DNA from: Nitrospira sp.
GTDB lineage: Bacteria > Nitrospirota > Nitrospiria > Nitrospirales > Nitrospiraceae
Assembly: GCA_029865225.1 (NCBI GenBank)
Contig: JAOUHJ010000001.1
Span: forward strand, 88,512 to 152,511
Direction of reading: 5' to 3'
Length of the DNA: 64,000 bases
Position 1 is the first letter of the stretch, and the number at the start of each line of letters is the position of its first letter. Shown here one piece after another: positions 1 through 8,084 of the stretch. The notes beneath the pieces were generated by a model. It was given only the letters and a program-made list of their open reading frames with translations, made no database searches and was not told where the DNA came from. The position numbers and the translations under genes were made by a program.

Positions 1-765
1 TTTGATGCAAGCCAGCCGGTCACTGTAGAGCTTGGTCTGCCCATCCTCTGTGAGGACTCCCACCAATCCGCCGGTCAGCTTGACCGATGTCTCCACAGAA
101 TCTGCCAGACGGCGCATGAGCGCCTCACCGGGTTTCATCACCAATCGGTCGACGATGATTTCAATCGTATGTTTTTTCTGCTTGTCGAGCGTGATGTCTT
201 CCCCGAGCTCCACAACCTTGCCGTCGACGCGGGCACGCACATAGCCCGCCTTACGCATCTCCAGCAATTCTTTTCGATATTCCCCCTTCCGCCCACGGAC
301 GATCGGCGCCAGGATCTGAAACTTTTCCCCTTCGGGCAAGGAAGCAATGGCGTCGACCATTTGCTGCACGGTCTGCGCAGCGATCTCTTGTCCACATTGG
401 AAGCAGTAGGGATGTCCGACTCGGGCGAAGAGAAGCCTGAGATAATCGTAGATCTCCGTGACCGTGCCGACAGTGGAACGAGGGTTGTGGCTGGTGCTCT
501 TTTGCTCGATTGAGATCGCCGGAGACAACCCTTCAATCGAATCCACATCCGGCTTGCCCATCTGTTCCAGAAACTGCCGGGCATACGCCGACAACGATTC
601 GACATACCGCCGCTGGCCTTCCGCATAGATCGTGTCGAACGCGAGCGAGGACTTTCCGGACCCGCTCAAGCCGGTGATGACGACCAGTTTGTCGCGTGGA
701 ATCTCGACGTCAACATTCTTGAGATTGTGCTCCCGCGCACCTTTGATGACGATGGAGTTGCCCAT
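1..765 (-). CDS. uvrA: UvrA excinuclease subunit A, N-terminal part (cut by window edge)
   Basis: This is the first 255 codons of UvrA, the damage-recognition ATPase of nucleotide excision repair; the gene continues past position 1. Translation from the ATG at 763-765 starts [14 protein letters not shown] and shows a Walker A motif GLSGSGKSS with Lys38, followed by the typical UvrA stretches [19 protein letters not shown] and [20 protein letters not shown] CxxC pair (YCFQCG) lies near residue 138. The start matches the usual family start. It is divergent from the toxin-antitoxin operon, with 89 bp between the two starts. A decayed copy of the same 5' end lies at 3097-3195. Confidence 0.97.
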   Translation of the reverse strand, partial: MGNSIVIKGAREHNLKNVDVEIPRDKLVVITGLSGSGKSSLAFDTIYAEGQRRYVESLSAYARQFLEQMGKPDVDSIEGLSPAISIEQKSTSHNPRSTVGTVTEIYDYLRLLFARVGHPYCFQCGQEIAAQTVQQMVDAIASLPEGEKFQILAPIVRGRKGEYRKELLEMRKAGYVRARVDGKVVELGEDITLDKQKKHTIEIIVDRLVMKPGEALMRRLADSVETSVKLTGGLVGVLTEDGQTKLYSDRLACIK

Positions 766-799
766 AAGACGATGGGATTATAGCACCTGGACTCATTCC

Positions 800-850
800 T
801 TGACACTCCTTCATATATACGTCTAGTATACGTACGATTCTGTGAGGAGG
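800..850 (+). promoter_or_regulatory. Promoter, tandem operator-like repeats and RBS of the toxin-antitoxin operon
   Basis: A perfect -35 hexamer TTGACA (800-805) is followed after 18 bp by TAGTAT (824-829). Two direct TATACGT repeats (816-822 and 827-833) are exactly 11 bp apart and overlap the -10 region. This geometry suits two antitoxin dimers bound on one face of the helix, so autorepression is inferred. A strong ribosome binding site GAGGAGGT (843-850) precedes the ATG at 855. Confidence 0.6.
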
Positions 851-854
851 TGCT

Positions 855-1124
855 ATGCCAAAGACGGCGTTAAAAAAAGAAAAGTGGACGCTCTCCTTTG
901 ATCCGGCGTTAAAAAGTGCTGTGGTCAAGGCTGCCAAGCGTCGAGGTGTCTATCCGGTCACCGTGCTCGAAGGTCTCGTACGGGAAAAATTTAACCCCCA
1001 CGGCCACACCGATGTTGAGGATAGTGCTGCCTATGTGAGAGCCCTGCGAAAACAGGGACGGAAACAGTCTGACGAGGAGTTTCTCGAAGAAATCGCGGCA
1101 TGGCAAAAATCCCACTCCTCCTAG
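855..1124 (+). CDS. VapB-type antitoxin (probable ribbon-helix-helix)
   Basis: An 89-residue, charged protein directly upstream of a PIN-domain toxin and overlapping it by 25 nt. This is the usual antitoxin-toxin layout. The N-terminal half (KEKWTLSFDPALKSAVVKAAKRRGV) looks like a strand followed by helices, as in ribbon-helix-helix DNA-binding antitoxins. The C-terminal half is a charged helix that would fit onto the toxin. It is inferred to neutralise the downstream nuclease and repress the shared promoter. The family assignment rests on context and pattern and is less certain than that of the toxin. Confidence 0.75.
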   Translation: MPKTALKKEKWTLSFDPALKSAVVKAAKRRGVYPVTVLEGLVREKFNPHGHTDVEDSAAYVRALRKQGRKQSDEEFLEEIAAWQKSHSS

Positions 1125-1474
1125 ATACCGACATCTTCATCGACTATTTCAACACCGGCCGGTTCCATGCGCTATTCAATTCCAGCCGTTTCACAATCTA
1201 TTACTCGATCATCACCAGAAAAGAATTGCTCACGAAGCCCGGGCTGCGTGACAATGAACGGGCCTCAATTCTGGCTGAATTGACTCGCTGTCGGCTCATT
1301 ACCCTGACTGATCCGATCGCGGCCCGCTACTCTGACCTCCGTCATCGCTATCCTTCACTCGAACAAAGTGACGCGCTGATTGCCGCTACCGCACTTGTTA
1401 AACGACTCCCTCTGATGACCCGCAACAAGCGCCACTATCGAATGATTGAGGACCTTCCCCTGTTCGGGGAGTAA
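1100..1474 (+). CDS. PIN-domain ribonuclease toxin, VapC type
   Basis: A 124-residue protein with the four acidic or polar positions of the PIN nuclease fold: Asp9 in LLLDTDIFIDYF, Glu42 in TRKELL, Asp91 in EQSDALIAATAL and Asn109 in TRNKRHY. VapC toxins are Mg-dependent RNases that cut tRNA or rRNA; the target here is unknown. The ATG at 1100 lies inside the antitoxin gene, so the two are probably translationally coupled. The gene converges on the GHKL ATPase gene, with 11 bp between the stops. Confidence 0.88.
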   Translation: MAKIPLLLDTDIFIDYFNTGRFHALFNSSRFTIYYSIITRKELLTKPGLRDNERASILAELTRCRLITLTDPIAARYSDLRHRYPSLEQSDALIAATALVKRLPLMTRNKRHYRMIEDLPLFGE

Positions 1475-1485
1475 CCATTACCTGA

Positions 1486-3078
1486 TCAGGATCGCCTGCG
1501 GGATCTGTGGCGGGTCCCGTCAAGCGCTTCGCCCCACCGGATCAGAAACGCAGTCACGAATTCATGTTCTTCCGCGGGCGGTACCGCCAGGCGGGCCAAG
1601 GCAAACGCGACAGCCAACGCGATATGATATCCCTCTGAACGGGAGGCAAGGGCGCGGCGATAGGCGGGATGCGCGTCGTTGATGACGACGGTGGACTCGA
1701 CGAGGCGCCCGAGGTCCGGGTCTCCCTCGTGTGACTCGAACCGGATAGTGAGCCCGTAACGACCCGGCCGCGACCGTCCTTTGCCCCCGGGCACAACGGC
1801 GACACCGGGCGAAGCTTCCGGCTGAGGGCTGAGCTCTCCTTGCGCTTTCTCAGGTGGTGGGGCTCCGGCTGACTCCTGTCGCGCCTCCGGAGGAATGCCC
1901 GCCTCTTCAGGAACTTCCGCGTCGGTCATGACGGACATCGCAAGGACCGCATGCCCATCCTCGGCCGACTTGGCTTGTCCCATTGGCAAGCGCTTCTGAC
2001 CTCCGGCCCGATGCTCGACCAACGACGCCAGCAGCGGAAACTCTTCGGCCAGCTCCACTAAGACCGTTTCCAAATCACGCTCCATCGGCCGCACCGCTCG
2101 ACGGGCGGCTCTGTCTCCGGGTTCCCGAACATCTCCCCAATTGGCGAGTTGCTGCGAGACCGCTTCTTGGATGGCCTTGCGATACCCCAGGTACAGCGCG
2201 CCCCTCGTGCCGACGCGAACGAAATCTCCTTTGTTCAGGGTCAGCGCCGCGGCCAGTGCTGGCGCCTCGATCATCCCGGCCGTTCGGTCCGGATCGGCCG
2301 GCGTGATTCCCAACCAGTCCCATCCGCGCTTGATGACCTTGCCGAACGTGCTGATCGCCATGCCCCGCTGGTCGTCCGGAAACGGAGACTCGCCTCGCAA
2401 TAAATAGCCGATTGCCGACGGCTTGCGCTTCCGTGCGAGGCAGATCGCAAGCTTCGACACCTCCGCACCGAGGACATGCTGTCGCTCCAACAGACGACCA
2501 TTGACCTCAAAGCGGAAGCCCTTCGGATAATGGGCTGTGAGTATCTCATCGAACTCCGGTTCCAGCAGTGGCTGATACTGTCGTCGCAACGCCCCTTCGA
2601 GATACCCCTCGTCCAGGAGCGGCGAGAGCGCGTTATGCAGCTTTAGCTGAACCGCGGTCCCGTGCTCGGCCACTAACCCCGACGGGGGAATCCATTTCCA
2701 TGGTGCCTTGTGTCGCCCGGCCAAGTGCCAGAGGCTCGCCACATGTTCCTTGCCGCGCCTGGTCTCTGTGACAACGCTTTCGCAGACGAGCAAGCCAAGC
2801 TTGATCCCTACCCCAGCGAACCCGATGCCGTGCCCCCTCGTCTTCGTACTGGCGGCCAGATCGTGGTATCGCACCAGGTCCCGTCGTCGCATGCCCGACC
2901 CGTCATCCACGATGGTCAACGTTGATGCCGTAGGGTTCGCGGTAAGTCGGAGACAAGTGGCGCCGGAATCCAGCGAATTGGCCACCACTTCTGTCAGAAT
3001 TGTCTCTTCCAGTGCGCCCGGATAGGCATCGCGCAGGTCTTCGAGCAAATGCTGGAGGTCAACGCGCGTTTCACCCAT
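1486..3078 (-). CDS. GHKL (Hsp90/MutL-like) ATPase-domain protein
   Basis: A 530-residue protein with a GHKL ATP-binding domain at the N-terminus: N-box Glu30 and Asn34 in ETILTEVVANSLDSGA, G1 box DDGSGM near residue 57, and glycine-rich lid GHGIGFAGVGIKLG near residues 82-95. The arrangement resembles MutL, MORC and Hsp90 rather than histidine kinases. The rest has no motif I recognise; residues about 370-440 are Ala/Pro/Glu-rich and probably disordered, followed by a helical C-terminal region. It sits between the toxin-antitoxin pair and a uvrA remnant, so it may belong to a small acquired segment. A defence or chaperone-like role is possible but not shown by the sequence. Confidence 0.7.
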   Translation of the reverse strand: MGETRVDLQHLLEDLRDAYPGALEETILTEVVANSLDSGATCLRLTANPTASTLTIVDDGSGMRRRDLVRYHDLAASTKTRGHGIGFAGVGIKLGLLVCESVVTETRRGKEHVASLWHLAGRHKAPWKWIPPSGLVAEHGTAVQLKLHNALSPLLDEGYLEGALRRQYQPLLEPEFDEILTAHYPKGFRFEVNGRLLERQHVLGAEVSKLAICLARKRKPSAIGYLLRGESPFPDDQRGMAISTFGKVIKRGWDWLGITPADPDRTAGMIEAPALAAALTLNKGDFVRVGTRGALYLGYRKAIQEAVSQQLANWGDVREPGDRAARRAVRPMERDLETVLVELAEEFPLLASLVEHRAGGQKRLPMGQAKSAEDGHAVLAMSVMTDAEVPEEAGIPPEARQESAGAPPPEKAQGELSPQPEASPGVAVVPGGKGRSRPGRYGLTIRFESHEGDPDLGRLVESTVVINDAHPAYRRALASRSEGYHIALAVAFALARLAVPPAEEHEFVTAFLIRWGEALDGTRHRSRRRS

Positions 3079-3096
3079 AATGTCCCACTTTACAGA

Positions 3097-3195
3097 CTAT
3101 CTCCTTGCTACCACCGGCTTATCACGCGGGATCTCCACGTTGATATTCTTACTATTGTGCTCCCGCGCACCTTTGATGACGATCGAATGACCCAT
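3097..3195 (-). pseudogene. Decayed 5' end of a second uvrA
   Basis: Reading leftward from the ATG at 3193-3195 gives 32 residues, [20 protein letters not shown] and onward to a stop at 3097-3099. The first 28 or so residues closely match UvrA residues 1-29. Differences from the uvrA at 765 fall mostly in third codon positions, so this is the relic of a gene that diverged under selection and not a recent duplication. It aligns with positions about 690-765 in the same orientation. Confidence 0.8.
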
Positions 3196-3313
3196 CGGTT
3201 TCCTATCTTTCTTTTACAGAGATTCCCCATACAGTCGGATTTTTTGAGGCAGGATTATACCATCCGTTTCCCCCGCCTTGACAAAGCGTGAAAGCGGGTG
3301 CTACCACGATCCA

Positions 3314-4090
3314 ATGGTGAAAACCGAGCGTCCTCAGTTAGCGCGGGATTCGCAAGCTCCGGCAAAAGTGGTCTCCACATGGTCCGGGCAGGCACGCGAA
3401 GATGCCGTCCAGCGGATGTTCACCTCCATTGCCGGCACCTACGACCTCAACAATACGCTCCTCAGTTTCGGCCTCCATTACTACTGGAAGAAAATCACCG
3501 CCTCCTTCATCGCTCCCCTCGGGCGAGGGACGGCCCTCGATGTGGGAGCAGGTACCGCCGATCTTGCACTTCTTATTGAATCTCGGATGGGGCCCAAGGG
3601 ACGTGTGATTGCCTCAGACTTGAACCATGCGATGCTGGCTAAAGGTCTCAGGAAAGTCGGGAAGAAGCGACTCTCCGACAAGATCACCTGCCTTCAAGCC
3701 AGCGCCGAGCATCTCGGTTTCGGTGACAATACGTTTGATGCGGTGACGACCGGTTTCTGTATGCGTAATGTTGGAGATTTGGCCCAGGCCGTGAAGGAGA
3801 TCCGCCGCGTGATGAAACCTGGCGGCCGCTTTGTGTGCTTGGAGTTCTCACGCCCGGTGTTCGGTTGGCTGCGGACACTGTACGATTGGTATTCGTTCAA
3901 GCTCTTGCCTTGGATCGGCACGATCGTGGCTCGTGATCGTACCGGTGTCTATGAATACCTCCCCGCTTCGATTCGGACGTTTCCTGATCAAGAGCGGTTG
4001 TGCCAAATCCTCCGCGACGCAGGATTTCGTCAAGTGTCGTATAAGAATCTTAGCGGCGGTATTGTTGCCATCCATATAGCTACAAAGTAG
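3314..4090 (+). CDS. ubiE: Demethylmenaquinone/ubiquinone C-methyltransferase, UbiE/MenG family
   Basis: A class I SAM-dependent methyltransferase for the last C-methylation of menaquinone (or ubiquinone) biosynthesis, acting at the membrane on the demethylated quinone. The protein has the family signature YDLNNTLLSFGLHYYWKK, SAM-binding motif ALDVGAGTADLA, and the GFCMRNV and VMKPGGRFVCLEFS motifs. I place the start at the ATG at 3314 (258 residues). An in-frame TTG at 3278 would add 12 poorly conserved residues and looks more like a TTGACA -35 element. The downstream radical SAM gene starts 9 bp after the stop, so co-transcription is likely. Confidence 0.9.
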   Translation: MVKTERPQLARDSQAPAKVVSTWSGQAREDAVQRMFTSIAGTYDLNNTLLSFGLHYYWKKITASFIAPLGRGTALDVGAGTADLALLIESRMGPKGRVIASDLNHAMLAKGLRKVGKKRLSDKITCLQASAEHLGFGDNTFDAVTTGFCMRNVGDLAQAVKEIRRVMKPGGRFVCLEFSRPVFGWLRTLYDWYSFKLLPWIGTIVARDRTGVYEYLPASIRTFPDQERLCQILRDAGFRQVSYKNLSGGIVAIHIATK

Positions 4091-4099
4091 TCTGACGTC

Positions 4100-5725
4100 G
4101 TGAACTCCATTCTCTATATCTTCCTTCCCTGCAAGAAGGTGTACCCGATTGGGATCGCCTACTTAGCCGACTTCATCCATCGTCGGAAACCGGACGTTCG
4201 ACAGCGTATCCTCGACCTGTCGTTATTTCCAATCAACCAGCGCAGCCAGGCTATTCGGGATGCTGCGACAGAGTTCAAACCGGATTTGGTCTGCTTTTCA
4301 TGGCGCGATATCCAGATTTTCTCGCCGCATGAAGGGGACTCCTCGCTGGAACACGCCTTCAATTTTTATTTCGCGAGTAATCCTCTCAAGCGTATAGCCG
4401 CTTCGGTCGCAGGCGTGAAGCAACTCTATCGGTACTACAGTCATATCTACACAATCCTGTCCTACCCGGCCCTGGTTCGGAAAGAGTTTCCCAAGGCACA
4501 GATCATGATCGGAGGCGGGGCCTTCACCGCGTTTGCCGATCAACTCATCGAAAAGCTTCCGGAAGGGACGATCGGCATATTGGGTGAGGGGGAAGATGCC
4601 ATCCTAAAACTTCTTGAAGGGCGTTCGATCGACGATGAGCGCTATATCATCAAAGAAGGGGGGCGGATCCGAAAAGGCTCCCATGGTTCCCCTCCGCTGC
4701 TTGATGCCCCGGCCGTCGACCTCCCCTATTTGACCTCCATCTTCCCGCAGTGGCAGGAGTATCAGGGTGAGTCGATAGGGGTTCAGTCGAAACGAGGCTG
4801 TCCCTACGATTGTGCCTTCTGCCTGTATCCCTACATTGAGGGCAAGCGAGTGCGGTACCGGCCACCGCACATGGTCGTAAAAGACATCTCCCAGCATTAT
4901 CATCAGTGGGGAGCCCGTCGTTTTTGGTTTACTGACGCCCAATTTATTACTGGTAAGGAAGCCTATCCGCAATGTACGGAAATCATGGAACGCATCATCA
5001 GCGAAAAGCTGGAGATCGAGTGGTCCGGTTACATTCGTACCTCATTGATCACGCCCGACTTCGCCAAACTCATGGTGCGCTCAGGAGTCGGTGACTTGGA
5101 GGTCGCCATTACCTCAGGATCACAGGAGGTCCTGAACAACCTCCACATGGGCTTCAAGCTGGAACGGCTCTATGACGGCTGCCGCTATCTGGCGGAGGCT
5201 GGTTTCAAAGGCAAGGTCATCCTGAATTACTCCCTGAATAGCCCCAAAGAGACCGAAGAATCCCTGCTGCAAAGCGTCGAGGCCTACAAGATGGTAGCCT
5301 CGATTCTCGGAGAGGAGCGTGTCTTCCCACTGATGTTCTTCTTGGGTATCCAGCCGAACACCGATCTAGAGCAGCGGCTCCTAGAAGAAGGATACCTGTC
5401 TGCTGGCTACAATCCCTTGATGCTGACTCCATCGAGCATCCGAAAATTGCTCTATAACCCTGCGCCGTTGAACAAGATTATCGCCAAGGCCTGTCTCAAG
5501 GCATGGGAGCGAAAACAAGGCAGCACCGATCCTCGTCGGTGGACCGGCTCGCTTTCTCAGTCGTCCAGTCCGTCACCGACCTATGCCGATCAGAACCTCA
5601 GCCGAGGCATCGAAGGCAACTCCGGTCGAGATGCCCTTTTATCGCTTGAAGAGATTCTCCGCACACGTCGACCGGCTGCATCTCCTTCCCAGACAACCGA
5701 GCCAAGGGCAAGTTCGGCCGGATGA
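4100..5725 (+). CDS. B12-binding-type radical SAM protein
   Basis: A 541-residue protein with a GTG start. The N-terminal about 190 residues look like a cobalamin-binding Rossmann-type domain (start IFLPCKKVYPIGIAYLADFI; GILGEGE near residue 160). The radical SAM domain follows, with a CxxxCxxC cluster motif CPYDCAFC at Cys234, Cys238 and Cys241 to hold a 4Fe-4S cluster. The last about 65 residues are Ser/Pro/Arg-rich and probably disordered. The family includes methylases and cyclases acting on unreactive carbons; the substrate cannot be read from the sequence. It is coupled to ubiE, so a role near quinone or lipid modification is only a guess. Confidence 0.8.
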   Translation: MNSILYIFLPCKKVYPIGIAYLADFIHRRKPDVRQRILDLSLFPINQRSQAIRDAATEFKPDLVCFSWRDIQIFSPHEGDSSLEHAFNFYFASNPLKRIAASVAGVKQLYRYYSHIYTILSYPALVRKEFPKAQIMIGGGAFTAFADQLIEKLPEGTIGILGEGEDAILKLLEGRSIDDERYIIKEGGRIRKGSHGSPPLLDAPAVDLPYLTSIFPQWQEYQGESIGVQSKRGCPYDCAFCLYPYIEGKRVRYRPPHMVVKDISQHYHQWGARRFWFTDAQFITGKEAYPQCTEIMERIISEKLEIEWSGYIRTSLITPDFAKLMVRSGVGDLEVAITSGSQEVLNNLHMGFKLERLYDGCRYLAEAGFKGKVILNYSLNSPKETEESLLQSVEAYKMVASILGEERVFPLMFFLGIQPNTDLEQRLLEEGYLSAGYNPLMLTPSSIRKLLYNPAPLNKIIAKACLKAWERKQGSTDPRRWTGSLSQSSSPSPTYADQNLSRGIEGNSGRDALLSLEEILRTRRPAASPSQTTEPRASSAG

Positions 5726-5872
5726 TGTCCCGTTGGCGACTAGATCAGGCCTCGGCAACGAACGTATTCTATCCACTTAGCACCCTGCGACGCCTTGCAT
5801 TCCAGTTTCGGCCGGTGCTATCATCCAACTTCTTTGGGTATCAATTTCTTACGTTAATCGTTTTGTTTTTCA

Positions 5873-5927
5873 TATAATTACGGACATTAGCCCTTTGCCT
5901 GGTTCGCGCCTTAAGGAGGCGCTCCTG
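5873..5927 (+). promoter_or_regulatory. -10 element and hairpin-embedded RBS before the stress-protein gene
   Basis: A consensus TATAAT lies at 5873-5878; no good -35 is visible. Further down, GCGCCT and AGGCGC flank TAAGG, so the Shine-Dalgarno AAGGAGG can be folded into a 6-bp hairpin just before the ATG at 5928. Control of translation by this hairpin is inferred. Confidence 0.4.
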
Positions 5928-8000
5928 ATGTACAAGACCATCTATATTCCCGTTGATAATTCCGACCATTCCAATACAGCCGTGGACGTTGGGGTCCACT
6001 TGGCCAAGACCTTCGGGTCAAAGATCGTGGGAAGCCATGTCTATGCAGCCAAAATGCATGACAAGCGGTTTAAACAAATGGAAGCCGGCTTGCCCGAGGA
6101 ATACCATGATGAAAAGGAACTGGATCGCCAGCGCCAGATCCACGATTCCTTAATCACCCGTGGGCTGCAAATCATCACAGACTCCTATCTCGATTATGTC
6201 GATAAAAAATGCACTGAGGCCAACCTTCCGATAGAACGACGATCACTGGAAGGGCGAAATTGGAAGGTGCTGGCCGAGGATATCAACACCAATGGATACG
6301 ATCTCGTAATCATGGGTGCCCTAGGTGTCGGTGCGGTTAAAGACAGTGTGATCGGCAGCAACACCGAGCGCGTCATTCGGCGAGTCCGTAACTCCGACAT
6401 GTTGATTATCAAGAATATTCAGCCGCTGACCGGAGGCAAGATCGTGGTGGCGGTCGACGGAAGTCCCTATTCGTTCGGCGGTTTGATGACCGGGCTTGCT
6501 CTCGGCAAGGCCTTTAACATGCCGGTTGAGGCGATTTCAGCCTTCGACCCTTATTTTCACTATGCCGCCTTCCACAGCATTTCCGGAGTACTCAATGAAG
6601 AGGCCGGCAAGGTCTTCCGGTTCAAAGAGCAGGAAAAGCTCCACGAAGAGATTATCGATAGTGGCCTGGCGAAGATCTACCAATCTCACCTCGACATCTC
6701 CCGTGAAATTGCTCAAGCCGAGCAAACGGACATCAAAACGACCTTGCTGGACGGAAAGGCCTTCGAGAAGATCATTCAATATGTTCGCAAGGACGTTCCC
6801 GCCTTGTTGATCGTAGGGCGCATCGGTGTTCATAGCGATGAGGACATGGACGTCGGCAGCAACACCGAGAATCTTTTGAGGAGTGCGCCTTGTAATGTGC
6901 TGGTCTCCAACCGCAAATATGTTCCCCCGATCGACACCCAAGCGGAGTACACAATCGCGTGGACGGAAGAGGCGCTGAGACGCATGGAAAAGATTCCGGT
7001 GTTTGCGCGAGGGGTTGCCAAGACCGCAATCCATCGATATGCGATCGAAAAAGGCCATACCATCATCAGCAACACCGTTGTGGATTCAGCAGTTGGGCAC
7101 ATCCTTCCAAAAGGCGCCATGGACGCCATGCGTGCGCTTGGTGGAAATCTCGATGCGGCAGGAATCAACCGAGACCGCATGCAGGCCGACGAAGCCGTAA
7201 CAAAGGATCTTATGGGTCCGACGTTGAGCGGCATTATGACCCAGATCGTCGAAGAGAAGCCGAAGGAGATCAACGCCTCCACGCAGGCCTACCTCGACCG
7301 CATGGATCAAACCTATTTCGTTTGTGACGGATGCGGCTACATCGGAAAAGGAGATACTCCGGTTCGTTGCCCCGTCTGCAGCGCGGATGGGACTAAGTTT
7401 AAACAGGTCGACAAGAAGATTTTTGAAGTGGCGGCCACCTCAGAAGGTGAACTGGAAACAGACGTTGCCTACGATGACGTGCCAATGCAATGGACGAAGG
7501 ATGCTAAGGAAGCCATCCGCTCTGTGCCGGCCGGCTTCCAACGAAGACGAGCGAAAGCGAGGATTGAGAAGAGCGCCAGGAAGTTGGGTATGACGACCAT
7601 CACGCTCGAGTATGCCGCCCCTATGATTAAAGAGGCAGCAGCAGAAGAGTACACTCCGATTTTCTCGAACAAAGGTACGGGCACATCTGCCACAGCCGAA
7701 TCCTCGCCACAGCCGCCCAAAACGAATGGGAATGGATCAAATGGCCAAGCTGAAGCCGCTTCGCCCTATACCTGGACAGATGAGGCTCAGGCTAGATTGG
7801 ATCGAGCCCCTGAAGGATTTATGCGCGATTGCACGAAGGCATTGATTCTCAAACACGCCGAGAAGATTGGGGCGACCATGATCACAATCGAGGTCGCCAA
7901 CGAAGGCATCGAACAGGCAAAGGGCTACATGGCAGACGCTATGAAAACCGGCAATCTCAAAGACATGATCGCCGATCTCACGGGTAAAACTCGTACTTAA
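5928..8000 (+). CDS. Multidomain universal stress protein: two USP domains, zinc ribbon, three PCP_red-like domains
   Basis: A 690-residue protein. Two tandem USP domains occupy about residues 1-330 (MYKTIYIPVDNSDHSNTA; second domain KIVVAVDGSPYSFGG). Each has a late Gly-Ser nucleotide-binding motif (GSNTERV, GSNTENL). Three copies of a short helical domain resembling the C-terminal PCP_red domain of protochlorophyllide reductase subunit B follow near residues 340, 519 and 612 (IAWTEEALRRMEKIP; MQWTKDAKEAIRSVP; YTWTDEAQARLDRAPEGF). A rubredoxin-like zinc ribbon with two CxxC pairs lies near residues 465-485. The start is the ATG behind AAGGAGG; an in-frame upstream start at 5895 lacks an RBS. 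The next gene carries a related C-terminal domain, so a joint redox or stress function is likely but unproven. Confidence 0.85.
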   Translation: MYKTIYIPVDNSDHSNTAVDVGVHLAKTFGSKIVGSHVYAAKMHDKRFKQMEAGLPEEYHDEKELDRQRQIHDSLITRGLQIITDSYLDYVDKKCTEANLPIERRSLEGRNWKVLAEDINTNGYDLVIMGALGVGAVKDSVIGSNTERVIRRVRNSDMLIIKNIQPLTGGKIVVAVDGSPYSFGGLMTGLALGKAFNMPVEAISAFDPYFHYAAFHSISGVLNEEAGKVFRFKEQEKLHEEIIDSGLAKIYQSHLDISREIAQAEQTDIKTTLLDGKAFEKIIQYVRKDVPALLIVGRIGVHSDEDMDVGSNTENLLRSAPCNVLVSNRKYVPPIDTQAEYTIAWTEEALRRMEKIPVFARGVAKTAIHRYAIEKGHTIISNTVVDSAVGHILPKGAMDAMRALGGNLDAAGINRDRMQADEAVTKDLMGPTLSGIMTQIVEEKPKEINASTQAYLDRMDQTYFVCDGCGYIGKGDTPVRCPVCSADGTKFKQVDKKIFEVAATSEGELETDVAYDDVPMQWTKDAKEAIRSVPAGFQRRRAKARIEKSARKLGMTTITLEYAAPMIKEAAAEEYTPIFSNKGTGTSATAESSPQPPKTNGNGSNGQAEAASPYTWTDEAQARLDRAPEGFMRDCTKALILKHAEKIGATMITIEVANEGIEQAKGYMADAMKTGNLKDMIADLTGKTRT

Positions 8001-8084
8001 TCACCAAGCGCTAGGTGTCTACAACCTCACATTTGACTGACTGACAAACCAGTATTCAACGCTCAATTTTCCCCATTAGACCTC

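Noticed and set aside
3278..3313. TTG start for ubiE
   Set aside because: The 12 added residues lack family similarity and TTGACA looks like a -35 box; ATG 3314 is used instead.
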